Assembly: GCA_001772005.1 (NCBI GenBank)
Contig: MERI01000103.1
Span: 6,340 to 70,339 of the forward strand
Direction of reading: 5' to 3'
From: Betaproteobacteria bacterium RIFCSPLOWO2_12_FULL_62_58
GTDB lineage: Bacteria; Pseudomonadota; Gammaproteobacteria; Burkholderiales; SG8-41
Length of the DNA stretch: 64,000 nucleotides
Shown: positions 9,393 through 17,514 of the stretch, piece by piece
How positions within the stretch are numbered: position 1 is the stretch's first letter
Layout: each line of letters opens with the position of its first letter
The notes under the pieces: generated by a model
Told to the model about the DNA's origin: nothing
The model's database searches: none
The model's input: the letters and a program-made list of their open reading frames with translations, nothing else
Made by a program: the position numbers and the translations under genes

Positions 9393-10055
9393 ATGAACCT
9401 GCCGCTGTCCAGCCAGCTTATCAACCTGTTCGCAGCGCTGCTGCTGCTGCTCGCGTTCGCCATGCTCACGCAGCGGCGCATCCTGTCGCTTATCAATCTC
9501 TTCGCCCTGCAGGGTTTCGTGCTGGTGCTGAGCACCGGCATCGTCGCTTATTCGACCAATCAGAGTCATTTGTATTACTCCTCGCTGCTGACGCTGATCC
9601 TCAAGGTGTTGCTGCTGCCGTGGATTCTGCATCGCCTGATCCGGGCGCTAAACGTGCGCTGGGATGTCGAGCCGCTCATCAATATCCCGGCGACGATGCT
9701 GATCGGTATCGTGCTGGTGATCTTCGCGTTCAACCTGGCCACCCCGATTTCGCAGATTGCCGGCACCATTACGAAGAGCACGCTCGGCATCGCTACCGCC
9801 AGCATCCTGCTCTCCTTTCTGATGATGATCACGCGGCGCAAGGCGGTGTCCCAGGTGATCGGCTTTCTGGCCATGGAGAATGGCTTGTTCTTTGCGGCGA
9901 CTTCCGCAACCTACGGCATGCCGATGGTAGTCGAGCTCGGCATCGCGCTCGACGTGCTGGTCGGCACGCTCATTTTTGGCGTGTTCTTCTTCCACATCCG
10001 GGAGACGTTCGAAAGCCTCGACATCCATCATCTGGAGAAACTGAAAGAGCGCTGA
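9393..10055 (+). CDS. hyfE: NuoK-like subunit, HyfE type
   Basis: A 220-residue membrane protein of the hydrogenase-4 component E family, whose core is NuoK-like. About seven hydrophobic segments are visible; FLAMENGLFFAAT carries the membrane Glu expected for the NuoK-type proton path, and a C-terminal tail FFFHIRETFESLDIHHLEKL follows. It lies 24 bases after hyfC. GAGG lies upstream of the ATG, somewhat far. It ends before a 115-base spacer filled with hairpins. Confidence 0.88.
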   Translation: MNLPLSSQLINLFAALLLLLAFAMLTQRRILSLINLFALQGFVLVLSTGIVAYSTNQSHLYYSSLLTLILKVLLLPWILHRLIRALNVRWDVEPLINIPATMLIGIVLVIFAFNLATPISQIAGTITKSTLGIATASILLSFLMMITRRKAVSQVIGFLAMENGLFFAATSATYGMPMVVELGIALDVLVGTLIFGVFFFHIRETFESLDIHHLEKLKER

Positions 10056-10056
10056 T

Positions 10057-10160
10057 GAGCATCGAACATCTCATTGCCGATGCTCGTCCCTCACCCCCGG
10101 CCCCTCTCCCGGGAGGCGAGGGGAGATTCGAGGCGCAAATCGACAATATCGATTTGCGCG
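10057..10160 (+). repeat. Three adjacent hairpins between hyfE and hyfF
   Basis: Almost the whole hyfE-hyfF spacer is palindromic. GAGCATCG at 10057-10064 pairs with CGATGCTC at 10078-10085. A GC-rich CCCTC...GAGGGG hairpin lies at about 10088-10126. A perfect 10-bp hairpin GCGCAAATCG (10133-10142) / CGATTTGCGC (10150-10159) comes last. There is no T-run, so they look like mRNA-processing or repeat elements rather than terminators. Confidence 0.75.
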
Positions 10161-10170
10161 AGACATAACT

Positions 10171-11619
10171 ATGGAACTGCTCCTTGTACTTGCCATTCCG
10201 TTCGCCGGCGGGATCGTGCTCGCGTTCTGGGGGCATCGCGGGTTCGCGCCCGAACTCAACTCCGGGATGAGCTTGCTCACCTTGGTGGCGGCGGCGGCAC
10301 TCACTGGGCGCGTCATCGCCGGCGGCCCGATGCTGGTGTGGAACGAGAATTTCTTCGTCGATCCGTTCAACGTGTTCCTGGTCGCGCTCACCGCGTTCGT
10401 CGCGTTCACCACGTCGCTGTTCAGCCGCCCGTACATGCGCATCGAGTTGAACCACGGCAGGCTGTCGCCAAACCGGCTGCGGCTCTATCACAGCATGTAC
10501 CAGATGTTTACGTTCACCATGCTGCTCGCGCTGCTCACCAACAATGTCGGCATCCTGTGGGTGGCGATGGAAGCGGCCACGCTCACCACCGTGCTGCTGG
10601 TGAGCCTGTACCGCACGCCGGCGAGCCTGGAGGCGGCGTGGAAGTACTTCATTTTGTGCGGCGTGGGCATCGCGCAGGCATTGTTCGGCACCATCCTGCT
10701 GTATTTCGCGGCGGAGAAAGTGCTGGGGCCAGGCGGCACGGCGCTGCTGTGGACGCATTTGAACGAGGTGAAAGGCGAGCTCGAGCCCACCGTGCTCGGG
10801 CTCGCGTTCGTATTCCTGCTGGTGGGTTACGGCACCAAGGTCGGGCTTGCGCCGCTGCACAACTGGCTGCCCGACGCGCATGCCGAAGGGCCGACGCCGA
10901 TCTCGGCGGTGCTGTCGGGGCTGTTGCTGAACGTCGCGCTTTACGCGGTGGTGCGCGCCAAGGTGCTGGCTGAAGGCGCGATCGGCACGCATTTCGCCGG
11001 CAACCTGATGATGGGTTTCGGGCTGCTGTCGGTGGTGGTCGCCGCGTTCCTGCTGTCGCGCCAGAAGGACATCAAACGCCTGTTTGCTTACTCGTCAGTA
11101 GAACACATGGGGCTGATGACCTTTGCCTTCGGCATGGGCGGCGCGCTCGCCACCTTCGCGGGGCTGCTGCATATGACGGTGCACTCGCTCACCAAATCGG
11201 CAATTTTTTTCGCTGTCGGTCATGCGGCGCAGAAATCGGGCACACAGATCATGGCGGACATCAGGGGGCTGATCGACAGCAATCCGACCATCGGCTGGGG
11301 ACTGATGCTCGGCAGCCTTGCCATCCTCGGCATGCCGCCGTTCGGCGTGTTCGCGAGCGAGTTCATGCTCCTGACCGCGGCGATGCACCAGCAGCCGTGG
11401 GCGACCCCGTTTCTGCTGGCGGCGCTTGGCGTGGCGTTCGCAGCGATTTTTGGCAAGGTGCAGCCGATGGTGTTCGGGACCGCGACCGTCAAGCGCCTGC
11501 CGCACCCGCCGGCGTTAATACCGGTGTTTGTGCATCTTGCGATCGTGCTGCTGCTCGGTCTCTATATCCCGCCTTATCTCGCCGACTGGTATCGGCAGGC
11601 GGCGCAGCTTATTGGGTAA
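10171..11619 (+). CDS. hyfF: Second antiporter-like subunit, HyfF type
   Basis: A 482-residue polytopic membrane protein of the NuoL/M/N family, closest in layout to hydrogenase-4 component F. Hallmarks: WVAMEAATLTTVLLVSLYR (channel Glu), GYGTKVGLAPLHNWLPDAHAE (Lys and the HNWLPDAH broken helix), RQKDIKRLFAYSSVEHMG, and a lysine in the later SLTKSAIFFAVGH helix. It gives the complex a second proton path besides hyfB. It is followed by an inverted GGACGC-type repeat and then hyfG. Confidence 0.9.
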   Translation: MELLLVLAIPFAGGIVLAFWGHRGFAPELNSGMSLLTLVAAAALTGRVIAGGPMLVWNENFFVDPFNVFLVALTAFVAFTTSLFSRPYMRIELNHGRLSPNRLRLYHSMYQMFTFTMLLALLTNNVGILWVAMEAATLTTVLLVSLYRTPASLEAAWKYFILCGVGIAQALFGTILLYFAAEKVLGPGGTALLWTHLNEVKGELEPTVLGLAFVFLLVGYGTKVGLAPLHNWLPDAHAEGPTPISAVLSGLLLNVALYAVVRAKVLAEGAIGTHFAGNLMMGFGLLSVVVAAFLLSRQKDIKRLFAYSSVEHMGLMTFAFGMGGALATFAGLLHMTVHSLTKSAIFFAVGHAAQKSGTQIMADIRGLIDSNPTIGWGLMLGSLAILGMPPFGVFASEFMLLTAAMHQQPWATPFLLAALGVAFAAIFGKVQPMVFGTATVKRLPHPPALIPVFVHLAIVLLLGLYIPPYLADWYRQAAQLIG

Positions 11620-11633
11620 GGCGAAAAATCTTG

Positions 11634-11778
11634 AACCGCAAAGGACGCAAAGGACGCGAGGGAACCGCAGATCGAACAGCGGAGAAACTGTATGGATAGG
11701 AACTTAGAGATCACCCTGCAAATCGTTCTTTTTTCGATGAATTTGTTTTCCCTTTGCGTCCTTCGCGTTCTTTGCGGT
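11634..11778 (+). repeat. Inverted GGACGCAAA-type tandem repeat, hyfF-hyfG spacer
   Basis: The left arm at 11634-11660 carries two GGACGC units in an A/G-rich repeat. The right arm at 11752-11778 is its inverted counterpart, ending TTCTTTGCGGT. A loop of about 90 bases lies between. The spacer thus could fold into a long stem-loop upstream of hyfG. A half-site of the same type lies after hyfI (14151-14176). Confidence 0.8.
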
Positions 11779-11789
11779 GGAGCTTTAAC

Positions 11790-13445
11790 GTGAAGCTTGA
11801 GGACTTTCAGATTGAACTGAAGCAACTGCCGGGCGCGATGCCGGTGTGGCACGGACGCGTCGACGCGCAACAATGGCGGCTGGCTTGCCGGCAAGTGCGC
11901 GAGAAGGGCGGACGGCTGGTCGCGCTGTGGGGTGCCGACAATAGCGATCGGGGCGAGGCATTCGCCGTGCACGCGGCGCTGACGGTGCAGTCGGGACTGC
12001 TGGTGGTGACGTTGCCGCTGGACGGCGCGGGCTTTCCCGACGTTTCCGACGTTTTTCCTGCGGCGAACCGGATGCAGCGTGCGGTCCACGATCTGTTCGG
12101 CGTGAGCGCCGAGAACGCGGCCGATCAGCGCAAGTGGCTGCGTCACGCCGCCTGGCCGGTGGACGTCTTTCCGTTGCGGAAAGACGTCGCTGGCGGTTCA
12201 AAGTTCAAAGTTCAAAGTTCAGAGTTCAAAGTTCAGGGTTCCAAGTTGCAACCCGAAACTCAGAACATTGAACCCGGAACCCAGAACCTTGAACCTGGAA
12301 CCTTGAACCTGGAACCTGGAACCGAACCAACGGACGACTATCCTTTCGTGCGCGTGGAAGGAGAAGGCGTGCATGAGATACCTGTGGGGCCGGTGCACGC
12401 CGGCACCATCGAGCCGGGACATTTCCGTTTCTCCATCGTCGGCGAGGGCGTTCTGCGGCTGGAAGAGCGGCTCGGCTACAAGCACAAGGGCATCGAGAAG
12501 CGCTTCGAGTCGATGACGCTTGCCGAGGGCGCCAGGCTCGCCGGACGGGTGTCAGGCGATTCCACGGTGGCGTACGCCTGGGCCTATGCGATGGCGGTGG
12601 AAAGCGTGACCGGCGTGACGCCGCCGCCGCGCGCGCTGTGGCTTCGGGCGTTGCTGCTGGAACGCGAGCGGGTCGGGCAGCACCTGTGGGACTTGGGTTT
12701 CCTCGGGAACGATGCGGGACTCGCGTTCGGGCTGGCGCAGTTTTCGCGACTCAGGGAAGACTGGTTGCGTGTAAGCCACGCGTTGTTCGGCCACCGCTAC
12801 CTGATGGACGCCATCGTGCCGGGCGGCGTTGCGCGGGACATCCACGCCGAAGGCATTGCCCGAATTCGGGGCGAAATCGACGGGATCGGCAAGACAGTCG
12901 TGCTGCTGAAGGACATCTACGATGAGCACGCCGGGCTGCAGGACCGCTTCATCGGCTGCGGGCGCGTCAAACCCGATCTCGCGGACCGGATGGGACTGAC
13001 CGGACTGGCCGGTCGCGCAAGCGCGGTAGCGTGGGATCTGCGCGTGCAGTTCCCGCCGATCCCCTACGACGAGTTCGAAGTGCGCATGGCCACGCACCGC
13101 AACGGTGACGTCGCGGCGCGCGTCACGGTGCGCTTTGAGGAGATCGCGGAGTCGCTGCGTCTGATCGGCCTGATCCTTTCCAGCCTGCCCATAGGCGACA
13201 TCGCTGCGCGCGTGCCGGATGCGCCCGAGAACGCATTCGGCATCGGCTGGGTGGAGGGCTGGCGCGGCGAAGTGCTGATTGCGCTGGAGACGGGTGCGAA
13301 CAACAGCATCCGCCGGCTGCACCCGCACGATCCGTCGTGGCAGAACTGGCCGCTGCTCGAACGCGCGGTGCTGGGCAACATCGTGCCGGATTTTCCGCTG
13401 ATCAACAAGTCATTCAACCTGTCGTATAGCGGGCAGGACTTATAG
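11790..13445 (+). CDS. hyfG: NuoCD-like large subunit without NiFe cysteines (HyfG/EhrL)
   Basis: A 551-residue fusion: an N-terminal NuoC-like domain (1-130) and a NuoD/hydrogenase-large-subunit domain (about 185-551). It resembles HyfG/HycE, but both metal motifs are gone: where hydrogenases have RVCGxC this protein reads RVSGDST (253-259), and the C-terminus reads NLSYSGQDL with no Cys pair. It therefore cannot hold a NiFe site and is better called an energy-converting-hydrogenase-related (Ehr) subunit, whose reaction is unknown. The start is GTG at 11790 with GGTGGAG 7 bases upstream. About 45 residues (136-181) are translated from an inverted heptamer repeat inserted in frame between the two domains. 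Confidence 0.88.
   Translation: MKLEDFQIELKQLPGAMPVWHGRVDAQQWRLACRQVREKGGRLVALWGADNSDRGEAFAVHAALTVQSGLLVVTLPLDGAGFPDVSDVFPAANRMQRAVHDLFGVSAENAADQRKWLRHAAWPVDVFPLRKDVAGGSKFKVQSSEFKVQGSKLQPETQNIEPGTQNLEPGTLNLEPGTEPTDDYPFVRVEGEGVHEIPVGPVHAGTIEPGHFRFSIVGEGVLRLEERLGYKHKGIEKRFESMTLAEGARLAGRVSGDSTVAYAWAYAMAVESVTGVTPPPRALWLRALLLERERVGQHLWDLGFLGNDAGLAFGLAQFSRLREDWLRVSHALFGHRYLMDAIVPGGVARDIHAEGIARIRGEIDGIGKTVVLLKDIYDEHAGLQDRFIGCGRVKPDLADRMGLTGLAGRASAVAWDLRVQFPPIPYDEFEVRMATHRNGDVAARVTVRFEEIAESLRLIGLILSSLPIGDIAARVPDAPENAFGIGWVEGWRGEVLIALETGANNSIRRLHPHDPSWQNWPLLERAVLGNIVPDFPLINKSFNLSYSGQDL
12195..12323 (+). repeat. Inverted GTTCAAA heptamer array inside hyfG
   Basis: Seven to eight GTTCAAA-like heptamers on the left (12195-12246) face inverted TTGAACC/GGAACCT heptamers on the right (about 12266-12323). 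The array stays in frame and encodes a low-complexity KFKVQ.../NLEPGT... linker. It sits exactly at the junction of the two domains, where an insertion would be tolerated. Confidence 0.9.
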
Positions 13446-13449
13446 AAGC

Positions 13450-13593
13450 GTGAACGAGTGAACGGGTGAACAAGTGAACGGGCCAGAAAAGCGCAATACC
13501 CTCTCTCCCGGTCTTCGGGGGAGAGCCTGCACAGTAGGCGAGGGGGCCGGGCAGGGTGAGGGGGCTCACTCGTTCACCCGTTCAGTCGTTCAC
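13450..13593 (+). repeat. Nested inverted repeats, hyfG-hyfI spacer
   Basis: Four 8-base GTGAACGR units at 13450-13481 have their inverted partner at 13569-13593. Inside them lies a different GC-rich palindrome, CCCTCTCTCCCG (13499-13510) with GGGGGAGAG (13517-13525) and a following GAGGGGG stretch (13540-13564). One repeat type thus appears inserted into another. Confidence 0.85.
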
Positions 13594-13633
13594 CGAGCAA
13601 TGTGTAAGTGGTTTGCATACCGAGAGAGATGGC

Positions 13634-14149
13634 ATGTATCAACTGCTTAAGCAAATCGCCGTCGTTGGCATCAAGACCGAGGCGCCGCCTGAAGCGGATG
13701 AGGCGCTGCGTGTCGCTGCGCAGCGCCTACAGGCGGAAATCCTCGGTCATTTCGTGGGGGCGCTGACGATCCGCCACGTCGACGCCGGTTCGTGCAACGG
13801 CTGCGAGTTGGAGATCAACGCGCTCAGCAACCCGTACTACAACCTCGAAGGGCTGGGGATCAAGTTCGTTGCCAGCCCGCGCCATGCGGATATGCTGCTC
13901 GTCACCGGCCCGGTGTCACGCCACATGGAGGTGGCGCTCAAGCGCACCTACGACGCGACGCCGGATCCGAAGCTGGTGATCGCCATCGGCGATTGCGGCT
14001 GCACCGGCGGGATCTTCGGCGAGAGCTACGCGAGTTGCGGGCGCGTTTCGAACTTGATTCCGGTGGATGTCGCGGTGCCGGGTTGCCCGCCCACGCCAAT
14101 CGCAATCATGCAGGGCATCCTCACGGCGATTGCCTTAAAAAAAGCTTAG
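13634..14149 (+). CDS. hyfI: NuoB-like [4Fe-4S] small subunit, HyfI/EhrS type
   Basis: A 171-residue subunit that carries the N2-type [4Fe-4S] cluster next to the large subunit. Ligand motifs are complete: CNGCE (Cys54, Cys57), GDCGC (Cys121/Cys123) and PGCPP (Cys151). I start at the ATG at 13634 (MYQLLKQ) because the frame further upstream is made of the GTGAACG repeat. No HyfA or HyfH ferredoxin-like subunit is present nearby, so how electrons enter is open. It is the last of the six complex genes; a GGACGC half-repeat follows the stop. Confidence 0.92.
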   Translation: MYQLLKQIAVVGIKTEAPPEADEALRVAAQRLQAEILGHFVGALTIRHVDAGSCNGCELEINALSNPYYNLEGLGIKFVASPRHADMLLVTGPVSRHMEVALKRTYDATPDPKLVIAIGDCGCTGGIFGESYASCGRVSNLIPVDVAVPGCPPTPIAIMQGILTAIALKKA

Positions 14150-14150
14150 C

Positions 14151-14176
14151 CGCCAAGGACGCTAAGGACGCAGAGG
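14151..14176 (+). repeat. GGACGC half-repeat after hyfI
   Basis: CCGCCAAGGACGCTAAGGAC and the next few bases form two and a half units of the same family as 11634-11778, here as a single arm. It lies directly behind the hyfI stop. Confidence 0.7.
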
Positions 14177-14269
14177 AAATACTGAAAAATAGCAAGAAGG
14201 AATCATGGATCGGTGACAGCCCTGCGAGTGGGGACCGGTTGGAGCGATGAGAGCTAGGCGGAGCGTCGA

Positions 14270-15127
14270 GTGACGCCCGGCGTCGAACACGCGCTCGGCG
14301 CGATGCTGTTTTACGGGCTGGCGGACCTCGTCTACAAGCGCGCCGCCGCGGCGGGCGTGCAGGCTCGCCATTTCCTGATGGTGCAGGCCTGGTGCTTTGC
14401 GCCGGCCATCGTGCTCTACGGTCTTGCCACCGGCACGCTCCAGGCCGGAACCGCCATGCTGTGGGGCATGGGAGCGGGTCTTCTCATATTCGTCGCGCTC
14501 TACAACTTCGCGCGCAGCCTCGCGGGCGGTGCCGTAAGCGTCAATGCACCGATCTTCCGCCTGAGCTTCGCGATCACCGTGGCGCTCGCGGTGCTCCTGC
14601 TCGCGGAGCCGCTCACTGCCTGGAAGCTCGGCGGCCTCGCGGCCGCGCTCGCGGCGGTGTGGCTGCTCTTGGGTGCGCGGGAATCCGGCGCGAGACCGGA
14701 GCGCCGCGAGAGCGGATCGTCCCTCGCGCGCGTGCTCGTCGCCACCATCGCGATGGGAATCGTCAATCTGTTCTACAAGCTGGGAACGCTCGCTGGCGGG
14801 AGCTCCGCCACCGTGCTCGCCGGGCAGGCGAGCGTCTTCATAGTGCTCGCCACCGGTTTTGCCTGGACGGCGGACCGCGGGATCCGGCCGTCGCGCGCAA
14901 CCTGGTCCCATGCCCCGGCGGCGGCCGTGCTCCTTCTTTTCGCGACCGTGATGCTGCTCGCAGGCCTCGCGCACGGCGAAGCGAGTGTGCTGGTGCCGAT
15001 CGCGCAGATGAGCTTCGTCGTCACCGCGACGCTGGGGCTCGCATTCCTGCGCGAGTCGTTTACCGCGCGCAAGGCGGCGGGCCTCGCCTTTGCCGTCGCC
15101 GCGCTCGCGTTCCTCGCGAAAAGCTGA
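14270..15127 (+). CDS. EamA/DMT-family membrane transporter
   Basis: A 285-residue inner-membrane protein with about ten hydrophobic segments arranged as two repeats of five, the drug/metabolite transporter fold. The repeat halves begin near residues 5 and 160 (FYGLADLVYK and MGIVNLFYKLG). The loop between them (ARESGARPERRESG) is hydrophilic. It starts with GTG, and GGAG lies a few bases upstream. The substrate cannot be read from sequence. It lies 120 bases behind hyfI on the same strand but need not belong functionally to the complex. Confidence 0.8.
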   Translation: MTPGVEHALGAMLFYGLADLVYKRAAAAGVQARHFLMVQAWCFAPAIVLYGLATGTLQAGTAMLWGMGAGLLIFVALYNFARSLAGGAVSVNAPIFRLSFAITVALAVLLLAEPLTAWKLGGLAAALAAVWLLLGARESGARPERRESGSSLARVLVATIAMGIVNLFYKLGTLAGGSSATVLAGQASVFIVLATGFAWTADRGIRPSRATWSHAPAAAVLLLFATVMLLAGLAHGEASVLVPIAQMSFVVTATLGLAFLRESFTARKAAGLAFAVAALAFLAKS

Positions 15128-15306
15128 ATCGCCAGGACGCGAACTGATTAATCCGCGGTCATCGTTCGAGCCCAGCTTGGGCAGGCAATTAAGAGCAGAA
15201 CTCGGTAACGGATTTCCCCTGATTTTGCTTTAAGCTGATATGCGGGCGTATTATCGTAACGGACGTATCCGTAGCCCGGTGTTACCGCGTACGTAAAGCA
15301 AAGTTC

Positions 15307-16464
15307 ATGACTGCGACAGAAGAACCCGTGGATCGAGAAGAGCCGCAACGTATGCGCGACGCGACGAATGGGCCAACGTTAGGTGACTCGGGAACAGAAA
15401 CTACGGACGGCTACCTTTATATCCTCGTCAATCAATACGTCCCAAGTCTTGTCAAGATAGGTTACACCGACCGCGATCCCCATGTTCGCGCAACCGAGCT
15501 TAGCGGCACAACCGGGGTTCCAGGGCAATGGGTGGTTAGACACTACTGGCTGCTTGAGAACGCCTTCCAGTGGGAGCAGAGGATATTTTTGGCGCTACGT
15601 AAGCACCGCGAAACTGGCGAGTTTTTTAAAATCAGCGCCGAGACCGCTATTGGCCGGATAGAACTATTGCTACTCCAAGCAGGCGCAATAGATGCGTCCG
15701 GCATGTCCGCAGCAGGGCGGCGCGAACTAGCACGACAGGATGCAGCAAGAAAACGAGAAGAACAAAGGCTCATCGACCAACAGCAAGAACAAATTGCCGA
15801 ACAAGACAGACAACGACAATTTGACACTGCTTGGGAACAAGGTTGGCCGAGCCACGTGCAACCCTGGTGCAAGCTAGTTCACTTCTGCGGTGAACAGATG
15901 AAAACGTACTCGCGTCCGGGCCTTCTCCATAAAATGATAAACGGCACCATTGACGTTGACATTAGTGTGACCAAATGCCTCGTCCACATTCTCGGATGGG
16001 AGCGTCGTAGCTTTCCGAGCACCCAGAAGGTAGCACGTGAGATCAACGAATTAATTCCCCACCTCCGCAAATGGCATGGATACCCGCGTTTGCTTGCGCT
16101 TCTTCCAGAGATGTTCACTGCCTCACGCCGAGCACGCGAGTTCATTCTTCATCTAAACAGCCAGTATGGGCGACGGACGCCAAGTGGATGGGGCGGCAAC
16201 GGACCTTGCTGCAAGCGGAGCCAATATTGGAATGGAGGAGAATGGTACGAGAAACCAGATATTACGTTTTTATACGGGATGCCCGAAACTTGGCCAGCGT
16301 TAGAGATACGATTGGCAACGCAAAAAGTCTTTGGGCTAAGTGGTGACGAGGCTACCGCGCTCTTGCAAAGCGAACCCGCGATGAGAACCACCCTGATGAA
16401 CCTCGCAACAAACTCACTTCCTCCCGAGTCCCAGTACGGGAAGGATTGCGTCCCATACGTCTGA
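15307..16464 (+). CDS. T5orf172/GIY-YIG-like domain protein
   Basis: A 385-residue protein. Residues about 33-115 match the T5orf172 (Mug113-like) fold, related to GIY-YIG nucleases: YLYILVNQYVPSLVKIGYT, then RATELSGTTGVP and WEQRIFLALRKHRETGEFF. A charged, Gln-rich coiled coil follows (about 140-180), then a C-terminal part of about 200 residues that I do not recognise. Such proteins occur in phages, plasmids and defence islands; a nuclease function is inference. It starts an accessory patch whose base use is more AT-rich than its neighbours. Confidence 0.7.
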   Translation: MTATEEPVDREEPQRMRDATNGPTLGDSGTETTDGYLYILVNQYVPSLVKIGYTDRDPHVRATELSGTTGVPGQWVVRHYWLLENAFQWEQRIFLALRKHRETGEFFKISAETAIGRIELLLLQAGAIDASGMSAAGRRELARQDAARKREEQRLIDQQQEQIAEQDRQRQFDTAWEQGWPSHVQPWCKLVHFCGEQMKTYSRPGLLHKMINGTIDVDISVTKCLVHILGWERRSFPSTQKVAREINELIPHLRKWHGYPRLLALLPEMFTASRRAREFILHLNSQYGRRTPSGWGGNGPCCKRSQYWNGGEWYEKPDITFLYGMPETWPALEIRLATQKVFGLSGDEATALLQSEPAMRTTLMNLATNSLPPESQYGKDCVPYV

Positions 16465-16594
16465 CCAGCCCACCCTGAACGCGACGCGCGAAACAGTCTC
16501 GCATGCCGATTCGCTCATATCGTCATGCAAGATTCTTCGTTCGGCCGAGGCAAACGACATTTTTGAAACGCGAAGAAGGCCAGACGGTACTCCC

Positions 16595-17404
16595 TTGCTG
16601 ACCGAAACACTCGGGCAGCCCACGGTCTACCTCGACAACTGGGCGTTGAATGACATCGCCACAGCGAACGCTCTCTGCTCCCGCTTTGTATCTGCCATGA
16701 CGCGCAAATCCGGGACACTACGGATTTCAGTCTCAAACATCGTGGAACTTCTCAAGCAGACGGACAGCGCGCAGGTCAAGCAGATATTGCACTTGATCGA
16801 TGCGGTTGACACCGGTTTCATCAACGTCAACTTCGGGGAAGTCATACGGCAAGAGAACCGACTCCTTATTGATCCAACAGAGTGCGAGAATCCCAGCCGC
16901 GAGTTCACGGTGATTTACAATTACCTGCTGGCTCTACAATGGCCGGAAGTCTGGTCAATCGCTGATATCGTGCAACATGTTCTTGCCAACAGTGATAATC
17001 GCGTGTTCTTGCAAAGCTATGGCTCTTTCGCAGACAAGATGAAAGCGTTCTTCAGTGTCCACCGCGCCAACCCAGAGTACATGAAGAAAGAGGTGGCCAG
17101 ATCTTATTCGGGACGGCAGCAGAAGCCAAAGTATTGCACCGCTACGCGTGAACTCGTGACACACAGCTTTGATTTCATAATTCAAAATAGAGAGATGAAC
17201 ATGCCAGCGAAGGAGTGGCATGATCTCTACCACACTATCGTTCCCGTTGCATATTGCGATATCGTGTTTGTTGACGGTCGCTGGGCGGACTTCGTCTCGC
17301 AGTCTGGTCTCAAACCACCAGCGATTGCGGCGGTTTTCAAGAAGCAATCTCTTGACGCGGGTATGGATGCCATTGAGGGCTGGGAACCATCTGTCGAACT
17401 GTGA
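16595..17404 (+). CDS. PIN-like nuclease-type protein
   Basis: About 269 residues. The start VYLDNWALNDIA resembles the first acidic strand of PIN nucleases, ISVSNIVELLK the second motif, and the end HDLYHTIVPVAYCDIVFVDGRW the last acidic motif followed by a strand, as in PIN-like proteins of the VapC type. PIN proteins are metal-dependent RNases; I did not prove the fold. The frame is open upstream to at least 16460 (reading ...FETRRRPDGTPLLTETLG), so the TTG at 16595 is only a provisional start and the gene may begin near the end of the previous one. It lies between the T5orf172 and HEPN-like genes. Confidence 0.6.
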   Translation: MLTETLGQPTVYLDNWALNDIATANALCSRFVSAMTRKSGTLRISVSNIVELLKQTDSAQVKQILHLIDAVDTGFINVNFGEVIRQENRLLIDPTECENPSREFTVIYNYLLALQWPEVWSIADIVQHVLANSDNRVFLQSYGSFADKMKAFFSVHRANPEYMKKEVARSYSGRQQKPKYCTATRELVTHSFDFIIQNREMNMPAKEWHDLYHTIVPVAYCDIVFVDGRWADFVSQSGLKPPAIAAVFKKQSLDAGMDAIEGWEPSVEL

Positions 17405-17514
17405 GCGGTAGGCATGCAACATCGGCATCGATCTCACAGTCGCAAACATAGCTTGCGACTCCTCGGTCTATAGGCCTCGGCCGGAGCTCATGCCGGGCGC
17501 TAAATCTTCATCAT

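Noticed and set aside
6409..14149. Formate hydrogenlyase / hydrogenase-4
   Set aside because: The large subunit has no NiFe cysteines and there is no formate dehydrogenase or ferredoxin subunit.
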